64,000 nucleotides of DNA, from NCBI GenBank assembly GCA_029876055.1, contig CM056875.1, positions 8,767,001-8,831,000 of the forward strand, written 5' to 3'. This stretch comes from Madurella fahalii. Its lineage: Eukaryota; Ascomycota; Sordariomycetes; Sordariales. Made by a program: the position numbers and the translations under genes. Of this stretch, positions 24,067 to 34,967 are shown piece after piece. Numbering within the stretch: position 1 is the stretch's first letter; each line of letters begins with the position of its first letter. Below the pieces are notes generated by a model, which worked only from the letters and a program-made list of their open reading frames with translations, was not told the DNA's origin and searched no databases.

Positions 24067-25440
24067 TCACACCTCCTCAAAGAGCCTTCCCACCTCCAAC
24101 AAACCAACACACTTCCCCCTATCCATGACCGCAACAATCGCATCTTCCCCATAGCCGCCGCTATTACCGCCTCCGCCTCCGCCGGCGCCCGTGGCAGCCG
24201 CGGCCCCCCTGACGCCCCTGATCCACTCAGCCGCCTTCTGCACGCTCGTGTCGGCGGCAACGGGGATGAACTCGCTCGTCGCCGTCGCCAGCCACGCCAT
24301 CCCTTCCTCCTCCACCCCGCGGCACAAGTCGTCGTTTCCCAACCGCCTAATCTTCCTCGGCGAGATCACCTTGCCGCCATCCCCATCTCGAGAACAAGAA
24401 GACGAAGACGACGAAGAAGACGAAGAAGAAGACAAAGAGGAAGACGGAGAGAAAATCCTCACCCACCCAGACGGGCTCGCATACCCGGCCCTGAGCACGT
24501 CGGCGCCCGTCACGCGCCGGTCGACGCCGGGCCTCAGCTCGGCCACCTCGCCCAGCGGCACGGCCAGCGAGCGCACGTCCTCGCGCGGGGGACCCCGCAG
24601 GGCGGCGCCGATCGCGCCGCCGGGGTGGTTGCGGGCGAAGACGGAGGCGACGCTGGCGTGCAGCTCGCGCGAGGCGACGATGGCCAGGGCGTCGCCCACG
24701 GTCAGGGCGACCGTGGTGGAGGTGGTCGGGGCCGAGACGCCAAACGACTTGGTCTCGAGCTCGTGCACGGGCGCCGGCAGCAGGATCGTGTCGGGCCGGC
24801 GGCGGACCAGCTCGCACGTCTCCGGGCGGGTGTGGGCGGTGAGGAGGATCAGGGGCAGCGACTTGTCCAGGTGCGGGAGGAGGTTGAGGAGCTCCGGCGT
24901 CTTGCCCGAGAAGGTGATGAGGAGGAGGGTGTCGTGCGGCGAGATCTGGCCCAGGTCGCCGTGGAGCGCCTCGGTGGGGTGGAGGAAGACGGCCTGGACG
25001 GCCAGGCTGTTGAACGTGGCTACCAGCTTCTTGGCGATGTGGCCCGACTTGCCGACGCCGATGACCACCACCTTGCCGTTGCGCCCTTGGTCGCCCTGCC
25101 GGCGCGTGATGGCGTCGACGGCGCGGTTGAACCCCTCCCGCGCGAACCGGTCGGCCGAGTAGAGCTGTGTGACGTTCTGCAGGGCCGCCGTCTCGGTGGC
25201 GAGAACGTGGATGGCGCTGGAGAGGCGCTTCTCGATGGCGAGCTTCTTGTCGCAGGCGGCGATGGCCGGTTGGGTCAGAGTCAAGGTCTCGATGGGGCGG
25301 CAAAACTCGTCATCTTCCTCTGCGGGGGTGATGGGCGACGGCGGAGACAGCGGCGGGATGGTCGAGAAGGGGGTGACCTGGCGTAGCACGTACACCTCGC
25401 TGTTCTGCACAGGGCCCTGGTGTGCCCGCTGTTCAACCAT
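24067..25440 (-). CDS. SIS-domain sugar isomerase-like protein with CBS-like C-terminus (KpsF/KdsD-like)
   Basis: Single exon, 457 aa. The SIS fold spans about residues 90-270: GKVVVIGVGKSGHIAKKLVA, the phosphosugar-binding TFSGKTPELLNLLPHL loop, HPTEALHGDLG and NHPGGAIGAALRG. This order matches D-arabinose-5-phosphate isomerases (KpsF/GutQ/KdsD). The C-terminal third contains two weak CBS-like stretches separated by a Ser-rich insert of about 18 residues (plus-strand GAA/GAC repeat near 24395-24450). Fungal proteins of this type are widespread but their substrate is not established; aldose-ketose phosphate isomerisation is inferred. The start MVEQRAHQGP is the first Met; about 50 residues precede the conserved part. 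Confidence 0.85.
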   Translation of the reverse strand: MVEQRAHQGPVQNSEVYVLRQVTPFSTIPPLSPPSPITPAEEDDEFCRPIETLTLTQPAIAACDKKLAIEKRLSSAIHVLATETAALQNVTQLYSADRFAREGFNRAVDAITRRQGDQGRNGKVVVIGVGKSGHIAKKLVATFNSLAVQAVFLHPTEALHGDLGQISPHDTLLLITFSGKTPELLNLLPHLDKSLPLILLTAHTRPETCELVRRRPDTILLPAPVHELETKSFGVSAPTTSTTVALTVGDALAIVASRELHASVASVFARNHPGGAIGAALRGPPREDVRSLAVPLGEVAELRPGVDRRVTGADVLRAGYASPSGWVRIFSPSSSLSSSSSSSSSSSSCSRDGDGGKVISPRKIRRLGNDDLCRGVEEEGMAWLATATSEFIPVAADTSVQKAAEWIRGVRGAAAATGAGGGGGGNSGGYGEDAIVAVMDRGKCVGLLEVGRLFEEV

Positions 25441-27243
25441 TCTTGCGCAACGCTTTCTGTCTCTTTCTGATCCGCTCGTGGCCGCCGGGCCGGGCTCCAG
25501 CGGCTGTGTCTGTTAAGTGGAGCCGAATCTGGCCGTCTGGTCGTCAGTTTCGTGTCCCAAGATTGGCGGTTCGGATTATAAGTGTAGGTCGGGTGTTGCC
25601 GGCAGGGTGTGACCAGGTCGGAGCTCTCTCTCTCTCTCTCTCTCTTCTAGAAGGGCCCCATAGACTTTCGCCACACACAAAAACCAGACAAATTCTAGAC
25701 AACCCACCCCAACTGTTTACTGGCACATCTGCTATGGAGCTCTGTCTGGCTGTCTCTAGGATGCTCGAGAACCGCGAGAGGTTTAAGGGGAAAGAGAAGA
25801 GATTCGAGGTGGAGGGTTGAACTGTGGCAAGGAGAGCAAGAGATAGCTAACCTAAGGAGTTACGCCTCTAGGGACCGGGACGAGGTCAATTAACTAGAGA
25901 CAGAAGGACCAGAAGGATGGGAACTGCGGCGGCAGAACGCAGGCATGTTTATTACCGCAACTCCATCTCTCTTAAGCCGAGGCGGAAGGAACCCGTCGAG
26001 GTTGAACCCTCCTTCGGCTCCCGAGATCTCCAGGGTTCGCCCCCCACCTCCAAATCAAGACCTACCACCTTTGAACGAATAACAGGGAGCGCTAACCTAC
26101 GTCTGGTTCCCCCAGACATGCTTGCTTTGTCTGCGACCTCAGGCGGCCCGGATTGATCTCGGATTGATCGACCGTGATCCACTACGGGCGGTCGAGATGG
26201 AGTGCTTGCTGATGAATCAAAGGTGATGGATGGCGGGGTTCTGGGTGTTGGGTTGGTGGCGAATGCACGCCGCCAACGCCCCGCGCCCACGCCCACGCCC
26301 ACGCCGAACAGCCCCGCAAGACGCGTCTGGCAGACGCAGGGCCGGCGCAGACAGCTTGGGGCCTTAGCACTTTGCACAACGTTGCGTGATTTCGCTGAGA
26401 ATGGCATCCCTACGTGCTGTGCCGATATCCGCTTGTGCCAGCCAAGCTGCGGAGTTGATGTTGTGGAACACGATCTTGACAAGAGTAACCTACTGGAAAT
26501 CGTTTCCAGCCCCGGGAGATTCGCAGCCTGCAGATTTGGGACTTTCCAACATTGGATCTGCAGCACAGGTACATCTACTTTGAAACCTGCGAATCTGAGA
26601 CAGTTCGGTTCAAGCTCGGAGAGCTTAATAATTGTGAATTACAAAGCAAAGCAGCCACTTCTTCTCCATGGCCCGACACAACGCCGAGCACACAGTGAAA
26701 AAGAGAAATAGGTTTGGACATCAAAAATTACGACCGGAACGGCCCCGAAGGACAATTCAAAGCGACCGGCTCCACGATGTGCAATGCAGGCCTATCGCTC
26801 TGGTACCCCTGCTTCTTGATCCAGGTGTACCCAATCAAGGTAAGTATGAAGAAGAAAAGAAAAGAAGAGGAGGAAGACTCTGGGAGGATGGGCGAGAATA
26901 AATACTAGACGCCTGTTGGACCGTGCACGTGTGCAAAATTGCATACGTGCACGGTCCAAGTCGCTTGCCTCGGATTCTCGATTTTGGATTTTTGAACGCT
27001 AACCCTTGATCCTCATCTGAGATTTGTTATCGGGTCTGCCCCTCTTCATGCCTCCGACCAACATCTGCTTGGGTTCCCGCGCTTTTGCAGGGACATGTCA
27101 TGGTCGAGCAATTCTGAATAGGCGTTTTGGCTTGGATCTTCTAGATGGGATAGACTATGGACTGACGGAACTGGTTCCCACAAATTCTCTCTCATCGTCT
27201 CTTTTCTACTTTGGCAGCCGCAAATCGCGCTTCAAACACCACA
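25441..27243. promoter_or_regulatory. Divergent intergenic region with hairpin palindrome
   Basis: A 1.8-kb region between the SIS gene (-) and the tyrosine phosphatase gene (+). It contains a (CT)n tract (about 25623-25643), CCCACG-type short tandem repeats near 26285-26303 and the 44-nt inverted repeat at 26916-26959 listed separately. I see no gene; open frames of up to about 200 codons on either strand carry no domain. Confidence 0.5.
26916..26959. promoter_or_regulatory. 44-nt near-perfect inverted repeat with E-box-like core
   Basis: Two 20-nt arms with one mismatch are separated by AAAT. The left arm contains GCACGTG (an E-box) and the right arm CGTGCAC. It lies 285 bp upstream of the tyrosine phosphatase start. 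It could be a protein-binding palindrome, a small mobile-element end or a hairpin in RNA. Confidence 0.7.
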
Positions 27244-27864
27244 ATGGCCGACAGAATCTCGGTGCTCTTCGTATGTCTCGGCAACATCTGTCGTTCGACG
27301 ATGGCCGAGGGCGTTTTCCAGTCGCTGGCGAGGAAACAGCCGTACGCAGACCTCGTTGATACGATTGATTCGTGCGGGACGGGTAGGTCGCTCGAGAATG
27401 CCGATGCATAATCCTTCGTTGAACCTGACACTTGGACGACTAGGTGCCTACCACGTTGGTGAGGAGCCAGACTACCGGACGATGGCAACCCTCAGGACAC
27501 ACGGAATCACAGACTATATACATACGGCACGTAAGGTATGACAGGTGCCGGCTCAGAATTGGCGAGGTGTGGCCAAGGCTAACGGCGCTCAAAGGTCAAC
27601 GCATCCGATTTCGACAAGTTCGATTACATCTTTGCAATGGACAGGTCCAACCTTGACGACCTCAAGCGCATCCAGCAGCGCAAGCCCGGTTGCAAGGCAA
27701 AGGTCATGCTCTTTGGCGAGTACTCGGGAACCGGCAAGGCCGAAGTCATCAGCGATCCGTACTATGGCGGCAACCAAGGCTTCGAGAGGGCGTATGAGCA
27801 GGCGACCCGTTTTTCGATGAACTTCCTGAAGGATGTCTTCCCCGATGTAGAGCCTCAGCTATGA
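27244..27864 (+). CDS. LTP1: Low-molecular-weight protein tyrosine phosphatase
   Basis: Three exons, 27244-27382, 27444-27535 and 27595-27864, with 61- and 59-nt GT...AG introns; 166 aa. The active-site loop is at the N-terminus (VCLGNICRS: nucleophile C11, R17), and the general acid lies in the DPYYGG motif (D131). Other family marks are AMDRSNLDDL and the C-terminal helix EQATRFSMNFLKDVF. LMW-PTPs are cytosolic phosphatases acting on phosphotyrosine and small phosphoesters; the yeast equivalent is Ltp1. The catalytic Cys, Arg and Asp are all present and length is normal, so the gene looks functional. Eleven extra in-frame codons upstream (27211) are less likely to be used. Confidence 0.95.
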
Positions 27865-29189
27865 TGCATCAAAGCAATGCTAGACTGCCGGATGCGAAAT
27901 TCACGTTGCTCTGCTAGTATGGAGGGGGTCGACACAGATGTGGTTTTTGCTGCCTCTATGGAATGCTACAGGCGTATGTCCATCGTCTAGCTCAAGTCGA
28001 ATGTACGAGGATGCTCGGAAACTGATTCCAGGGTGCAGAGTAGCTCCGACGGTCTGCGGCTGGATCGAGGGTTAAAGCAAGTTTTTATACCATCCTTGGT
28101 TCAGTCGTCCAGTGGGCAGCCCTCAGGAGGCACTTCTGTGTTGGACTCATATCAAAAACCGGATAGTTACAAGCACGGTCTGCCTATGCCCTGCTTGGCC
28201 AGTCTTGATGGCCCAGGCTCTGCACCACAGCAACCATCAGCCCTACGGCTGCTGTAGGTGGGCCGCAAGCGGCAGGCAGCCCGGCGCATCCGCGATGCGA
28301 GGTAAATTGATCACGGTCCAGTCTGATTAGGTGAATTCAACATGTGGGTCGCACTTCGGTCCTCATCCAATGCCAACACAGCCTTTTGTTTTGCGGAGGG
28401 ATTTGGAATTCGAGGCGTCCCCTTTTCCAGTCGATGTTGCCGGTGGGGCGGCAGTGATGAGCGTCTCCCAGCCTTCGACTGACCTGGACAGTAGTAGCTG
28501 TATCCCTACTGCTTGCCGATCTTCGTTGGATCAGGATTTGATTTTACCCAAGGACGCCGGCTGTGCTCCAAGTCTTGTCGCGCGCGTACTGAAGCGCCAG
28601 ATGGGAGTTAGTACTGCATGTCAGCTTTGGAGCCGCCAATCGGGGGCCGCTCCAAGTGTGGCAATACCAGACGGTGCTGTAGGAGCGACATGGGCAGCGG
28701 GCCAGTCAACAGCCACCAAACCGGCGATTGTGGAGATGGTGAATGTCAGGCTGGGCCCTGCCGTCTTCCTGGGGGCGTTCGCTTCCATTTGTCACGCCAA
28801 CGCGTGCCGCCAAGCTCAGCCCCTCTATCCTCCTGCCCCGGCTCGTGTCCTCCCTTTCCATCGCAGAGGGGACCGCCCGGGTGGAAGGACACTGCACTGT
28901 TAAATACCTTGAACCAGCCTACTGTGGTATTGTACCGTGTACCCTGCGCTTGTTTCATTCTGAGCCGGTCGCCTCTTTCTCCCGTAGCTGCACCGCCCTG
29001 TCCATTTTCCCTCTCTGCTGCCTGGCAGTTTCAGCTCTGTGCTGCGTAGCGCAAACGAGCTCCTTATCTGCCCCTCCTTTTTCCCCGCCTCCACACTTTT
29101 CGGGCCTAGCCACCGAAACTCGCCGCCAAAGAGCTCGTGAAAGAAGAGAGTGAAAAAGAAAGAGAGGGAGCGTGTGTGTAACTGTCGCC
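27865..29189. promoter_or_regulatory. Intergenic region and promoter/5' UTR of the MAP kinase
   Basis: A 1.3-kb region with no recognisable gene. The last 350 bp before the MAP kinase start are pyrimidine-rich (about 28970-29100) and then purine-rich (29130-29170), as is common in fungal promoters and long 5' leaders. No binding site could be assigned with confidence. Confidence 0.5.
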
Positions 29190-30723
29190 ATGGCTGATCT
29201 CCAGGGCCGCAAGATCTTCAAGGTCTTCAACCAAGACTTTATCGTCGACGAGCGATATACTGTGACCAAGGAGCTTGGTCAGGGGGCTTATGGTATTGTC
29301 TGGTATAGCTGCCCCGCCGTTCGAGTCGTCCGCACTGTTCGAGAGCGTGTACTGACCAAGGCTCGTTTCCTCCACCAGCGCGGCCGTCAACAATCATACC
29401 AACGAGGGCGTCGCCATCAAAAAGGTCACCAATGTTTTTAGCAAGAAGATTCTGGCCAAACGCGCCCTGCGCGAGATCAAGCTGCTGCAGCACTTCAGGG
29501 GACACCGCAACGTAAGACGGACAAGGCTGTGTCTCCCTCTTCGCGCACGATGCTGACCTGGGCTGGCCGAAACGGAATAGATCACTTGCCTGTTTGACAT
29601 GGATATCCCGAGACCGGACAACTTCAACGAGACCTACATCTACGAAGGTACGCCACCGCCCTTGTTCTGGTCTTGTCTTATTGTCGAGAGAAAATGCCTG
29701 CTGACGCGAGCACGGTTGCCAGAGCTCATGGAGTGCGACCTCGCGGCTATCATCCGATCCGGCCAGCCCCTCACCGATGCTCATTTCCAGTCGTTCATCT
29801 ACCAGATTCTCTGCGGTCTGAAGTACATCCACTCGGCGAATGTGCTACACCGCGACCTCAAGCCGGGCAACTTGCTCGTCAATGCCGACTGCGAGCTAAA
29901 GATTTGCGATTTCGGCCTCGCGCGTGGCTTCTCGATCGACCCCGAAGAGAATGCCGGGTACATGACCGAGTACGTCGCGACGAGGTGGTACCGCGCGCCC
30001 GAAATCATGCTCAGCTTCCAGAACTACACCAAAGCCAGTACGTCTCTTGACGGCTCTCCCGCCGTGACTGCCGCTCGGGTATGCTAACACCAAACCCTCT
30101 TCCCCAAAGTCGACGTCTGGTCCGTGGGCTGCATTCTCGCCGAGCTCCTCGGCGGCCGGCCCTTCTTCAAGGGCCGCGACTACGTCGACCAGCTGAACCA
30201 GATCCTGCACATCCTGGGCACGCCCAACGAGGAGACGCTGTCCCGCATCGGCTCGCCTAGAGCGCAAGAATACGTGCGGAACCTGCCCTTCATGGCCAAG
30301 AAGTCGTTCCCGTCTCTCTTCCCCAACGCCAACCCCGACGCGCTCGACCTCCTCGACCGCATGCTGGCCTTTGACCCCTCGCGGCGCATCAGCGTCGAGG
30401 CCGCCCTCGAGCACCCCTATCTCGCCATCTGGCATGACGCGAGCGACGAGCCCGACTGCCCGAACACGTTCAACTTTGACTTTGAGGTGGTCGAGGACGT
30501 CGGCGAGATGCGCAAGATGATCCTCGACGAAGTGTTCCGCTTCCGGCAGTTTGTCCGGACCGTGCCGGGCTCGGCGGGCCACCAGGTCGGCGCGCCGGCC
30601 CCTCACGCTGCCGTGCCCATTCCAGATGGCGGCGGCGCGAAGCAGTGGACCGCCGAAGACCCCCGGCCCCAGGAGTACGGTCACCAGATGCAGGGCTTGG
30701 AGGCCGAACTGGGAGGCAGATAA
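29190..30723 (+). CDS. mak-1: Cell-wall-integrity MAP kinase (Slt2/Mpk1/MAK-1 orthologue)
   Basis: Five exons, 29190-29302, 29379-29511, 29581-29647, 29723-30037 and 30110-30723; introns of 76, 69, 75 and 72 nt; 413 aa. The kinase domain is complete: glycine loop GQGAYGIV, catalytic Lys in GVAIKKVTN, HRDLKPGN catalytic loop, DFGLARG, and the activation segment MTEYVATRWYRAPE with the TEY dual-phosphorylation site (T186, Y188). TEY plus the segments NNHTNEGVAIKKVTNVFSKK and GRDYVDQLNQIL mark it as the Slt2 class rather than Hog1 (TGY). It acts downstream of Pkc1-Bck1-Mkk in cell-wall stress signalling, moving between cytosol and nucleus. The C-terminal tail is short, as in other Sordariomycete orthologues. 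Confidence 0.97.
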
Positions 30724-30820
30724 GGAATTGCCTCCTCAGCGGCGGCTGATGTAGAGCAGGCCAGCCGGGGAGGGGGAATGCCGGAGTTGGTTTGCTCTCT
30801 TGACATTCTACGATTGCGCG

Positions 30821-30857
<37 letters not shown>

Positions 30858-32521
30858 GCAGCAGGAAGAGCAGCCGCCGAGGATGGGGACGAAGATGGGG
30901 ATGACACGGAAGCGGAGGCGGTGGTTGGGCTTGGAAAGGGCTTGGATCGAGTCAAAATGGCGCCTCTACGCGCGGTACTGCGGGTATCTCTCGCAGTGGA
31001 GGAGAAACTGTGAGCAGCGGAGTTGCAGCACGGGCCGTAATGACTACGAACATGTGTGTGCGGCCTACATGGCGTACAAGACTTTTAAGGGACCCCTGGA
31101 CGAGCGTTTGAGTAAAAGCGTTTGAATTGAATGGATAGGATATTATTTTCGGGACAGAAGACTTTGCGCCTAGGTGGCATGGTAGAAGGAATAGGGGTCC
31201 CCTAGCTTGGGTTCAACGGTTAGTGTTAGTGGCTTCTTTATATCCTAACCGGTATCTTTGACACATGGGCTTTTGGCTGGAACGGCTTCTCTGATTGTGG
31301 GATCCCACTCGCTGAGTAGGACTTTCACAGGTGCTGTTGGCAGATTTTGTGGAAATGTTTTGTATAGCTCAGCGCCTTCCCAACCAAACTCCCCCCCCCC
31401 TCCCTCCGTATACAAACCTACCCCAGAGAAAGGCTAGTAGAGGGAGAATACTGGCCGATAAGAAGAACAATACTTCTCTCAGATAACTGAAGACCGCATC
31501 ACCAATGTGCTGTCGTGCGGGACAAGGGGGTTAAGGGAAGGAATGTGGCGTTCAGCGTTATGTGGGAGGGTAAGAGGGAACCCTGGCGGCATGCAAGGAG
31601 GGACAATCTGTGGCGGGGAATTGTGGTGCTTGAGGATTATAATCGGACTCTGTTTAGCGTCCCTGGTAAATGAAGAGATTGGAGTGTGGTTAGTGGAGTG
31701 AGTGTTCAACCGTTTCCAGCTGGGAGCGTGGTATTTTTATACTTTAAGCTTGAAAGAAGCCCAAGGCTGATTTGGGCCGAGACGTAATACCTAACGTGGG
31801 ACTTGTTGAAGGATTTGAAGGGGAATGGAAACCCAAAGTAGCCATGTACTCCCAGCACCTACGTGTCGACGACATGTCGTTAAGTCTCTAGGCGTGGAGG
31901 AAGTAGACGTTCTACATGGCAATTGGCGACAAGGCAACGATGGGAGACGGGATGGCGTTGGTATACAAAGTATAATCCAATGAATGTCCGTCTATATATA
32001 AAATGACCAAGGCTTTTCCCGCCATATACATGACTCCCGTCCATATTGTCCCACATGTGAATGTCAAGCCGTCGGAAAGGGTATATCCGAGCAAAAGAAG
32101 AAAAACTAAAAGGCCCGCCTAGCCAGACAGAGCCATGCCAAGAGAAGAAAGAAAAAGTAAAACTAATGCAAAGCGTCGGCGGGATTGTTGAAGGAGTGGA
32201 TGAAGAGAAAAAAAAAGGACGAGAAAGGTGGTGGTGATGTGATGTGTGAAGACGGGATGAGTAAGGTAAGATGAGGCGTGAGTGGCTGGTTTAAAAATAA
32301 AGCACGGGATCTGTCTGTGGTTGCAACCACCGGGACGGAAAGGAGCTGGCCGAATCCATCCCGCCGGCACGCCTCCAAAAATCCAATTTTGGCTGGTGGT
32401 CCGGACAGAGGATCCTCCACAAAATCATCCACCGCTCTGGCATGCTGCTCCAGCGTGCGGGCAAATCCGGTCTTTTTTTTTTTTTTATTAAAAAAAAAAA
32501 AATGGGCTTTTTCAACGCGGT
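30724..32521. other. Convergent intergenic region, includes (CAG)10
   Basis: Region between the stops of the MAP kinase gene (+) and the DUF3455 gene (-). It starts with the MAP kinase 3' UTR, which includes ten CAG units at 30826-30855. Farther on lie T- and A-homopolymers (about 32472-32503). Small open frames carry no recognisable domain. Confidence 0.55.
30826..30855. repeat. (CAG)10 microsatellite in MAP kinase 3' region
   Basis: Ten perfect CAG units followed by imperfect copies. They fall 103 bp after the MAP kinase stop, in an open frame that would encode poly-Gln but has no other support as a gene. Confidence 0.95.
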
Positions 32522-33345
32522 TTAGCCGTAGAACCAGTAGAATGTCGTGTAGGGCACGCTCTGCACACCGGCGCCGGCGACGGAGCAGGGCTCGGCGGCA
32601 CCGCCGGCGGTGATGACGCGATACACAATGCTCAAGCCCTCGGAGAGGCCGAAGCCGCTGTCTCCGAGCTCTAGCCAGTCGACTGCGCCGGTTCTCAGAA
32701 TGCCCTTATCAGCCCCCTCGGGCGCGGAGACACCGTTCAGCCGGACGACGCTGGCTTTGAGTTTCGCCGTGTTGACGTCGAACAAGGGGATGCTGTTGTT
32801 GTCGAAGTAGTGGTAGCCAAGGAACTTGATGCCCGGGAGGCCGTTGAGATGCAGATCTTTCGACGGCTGGGGAAACGGCTCTGTCGCGTCGGCGCCGAAC
32901 CTGGTTCCGGCGAGCTTGTTCAGCGGTAGCGGCTTCTGCCACAGCAGCGTTTCCGGCAGCTTATCCCAGACCTTCTGTTGGAAACTCGTCCTCCCTGTCC
33001 CGGGATAGAAGCTCGTGGCGTCGTAGAGAACGGCAACGGCGCCAGTTCCGCTGACCTTGGAGCTAGGGCTTTCACAAGTGTAGTTCTGGATGCCATGGCC
33101 GAGGGCGATCTTCTTTAGGGTGAGGCTGGCAGCTGGCGGAGGAAGCTCGGTCGCTAAACACCTGTTAACCAAAAACGTTCTCGGCTGTTCCTCCCCCCTT
33201 TACCCCTGACTTGGGAAGGGCAGGATTGGCTGCCAGACTTACATCCTCCGACCTTGGGGAGAGTAGGCGTGGTGATGGGCTTGCACGGAGAGGCGGATGC
33301 CAGAGCCACCAATGCGGCGACAAGGAACGAGCTAGTTGAAACCAT
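32522..33345 (-). CDS. Secreted DUF3455-family protein
   Basis: Two exons on the minus strand, 33345-33243 and 33153-32522, with an 88-nt GTAAGT...TTTAG intron; 244 aa. The N-terminus is a clear signal peptide (MVSTSSFLVAALVALASA), with cleavage likely before SPCKPI. The mature part has the DUF3455 pattern: ALGHGIQNYTCESP, then ALYDATSFYPG-type sequence, GYHYFDNNSIPLFDV and DWLELGDSGFGLSEGLSIVYRV. Fungal members are often labelled malate dehydrogenase-like, but I see no dehydrogenase motif; the function is unknown. An alternative acceptor (AACAG, 8 nt upstream) would hit an in-frame stop at once, so TTTAG is the only workable choice. The enzyme label should not be transferred. Confidence 0.88.
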
Positions 33346-34399
33346 GGCGTCTGATGAGGGCCTCGCTATGATCACACAACTGGAGAGGCGAAGATAGGCG
33401 GGAAAGGATTAATGATGTGAAATGCTTCCAGAGCAGACGTCGTCGAGAAGTGAACAGGAGTCGAAGGGAAATAGACTGATGGTAGAAACCCAAACAGGCA
33501 AAAAGAGTAAAAGACGGCAAAGTTGTATATAGGAAGATGGGCTAGATGTGGAGTGGGGATGGTCGAGGTGAAGCCGGCAGGGAGGTGTAGATCTTATATC
33601 CTTCTCGACGGGGCAGGGTAGGATGATGAGAGACGGCAGGGTCAGATCCGGGGTCCAGCAAGGCTAGGCTGTGGCTCAACGTCTACGGGCAGGGGACAGT
33701 CGTGGACAAGTGACTGGGGCTCGGGTTCAGATGACGGAGGCAGGTCGATGGCCGGGGTAGGCGAGGTCGAACCGGCAGGAGAAAGGCGCAGGAAGGAAAA
33801 AAGGGAAGCCAAGGCAAGGTATTTGACAGGGATAGCTTTGTTTGTACACTGGTACATCCCTCCCCGTTCGCGGAGTTGAACAGGAGAGGATTGAGGCCGA
33901 AGAAGGAAATTGAAAGCTCGAGGAGCATACGGGAGCAAAGATCAGGTACCCTTGCAAACGGCCCAAGTCTCACCATGTTGGCCGTTGCCTTGACCCAGGT
34001 ACCTCGGTGGGTGTGTGTACACGTACACGCACACACTCTCGCTTAGGAGAATCGAGAAGCGGAATTGCGGATGAAAGAGAGACGGCCATCTGAACGGAGC
34101 AGCGCTGTGGGGGAATGCAGACTGCGCAAGGGTGCGGAAAGGTACAGGCGGCACGAGGATACGTACATTTGAGAACAACTTCAAGGCCATTCTTGGTCTC
34201 AATCCCCGTTGGCTGGGGAGGGGAGGAGGAGATGGTCCATCGACAGGGGTGTCGAGGCTTGAGCGGCGGCAGGCGGGAGCCGTTGATTAAGGCACTAGAT
34301 TGTCGAGGGGTGCTGCGTCTGAAGTGGCAGGGGTCGTGCAGCCTGGAGGCGTACAAGTCGTTTGCCCGACCAAATGTCCTGCGGGAAGGCTGCGTGTAG

Positions 34400-34444
34400 G
34401 GATGGCTAGGATGGCTAGGATGGCTGGGATGGTTGGGATGGCAG
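34400..34444. repeat. 9-bp minisatellite (GGATGGCTA-like, 5 units)
   Basis: Five tandem units of GGATGGCTA. The first two are identical, and the others differ at one to three positions. Confidence 0.9.
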
Positions 34445-34946
34445 GGGTGTTCAATACTGCAACCCAGATGCAAGTGTTCGGTACCCTCTGTACTCTGTAT
34501 GCAGTATCCGATACCTGCCGTGCTCCCGCACGTTTCTGATGCGTTTGCTTGCTTGTGGTTCAGTTGCAGCCTCTTGGGGCGTGTAAGGCCGAGGAAGCAC
34601 AGGAGAGTGCGTTTGCCGTCCGCTTAAGCGGCTTTGGTCTGAGCGGAATCGATATTGCATCCCTTCTTCCCCATGGCGACTCGCGAGAGATTCATTACCC
34701 GCGCAATGCCTGTCCCTATTGCTTAGCGGGCCGTTTTAAGAACCTGTCATGAGAAGCATCTGGGACGGGAACCGAGAAGGCGGGGCAATTTCGATCTCCC
34801 GTCAATATCGCCCATTGTAGGGTTACCATGCAGGGCGCTTGGCCTCCTAGACGGGCGTCGCTGGAGCACACAATTGCCCCAGAGGCACTGCCCACTTACG
34901 GCGAGCGAGATGACAGGACGGCCGACGGCGGTAAGCACGAGCCAAA

Positions 34947-34967
34947 ATATATATATATATATATATA
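34947..34967. repeat. (AT)10 dinucleotide repeat
   Basis: An uninterrupted alternating A/T run, inside the gene-poor region. Confidence 0.9.

Noticed and set aside
24191..25386. Long plus-strand open frames over the SIS-domain gene
   Set aside because: They are antisense shadows of GC-rich codons; the minus-strand frame carries the conserved SIS motifs.
26202..26711. 169-codon plus-strand frame in the SIS/tyrosine phosphatase intergenic region
   Set aside because: It has low-complexity Pro-Thr runs from a CCCACG repeat, no domain, and a comparable antisense frame.
30778..31125. Poly-Gln open frame after the MAP kinase stop
   Set aside because: It lies in the expected 3' UTR, has no splice link to the kinase and no domain; the Gln run is simply the CAG microsatellite.
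33154..33241. Alternative acceptor AACAG (80-nt intron) in the DUF3455 gene
   Set aside because: It gives an in-frame stop within two codons; TTTAG eight bases further on keeps the frame.
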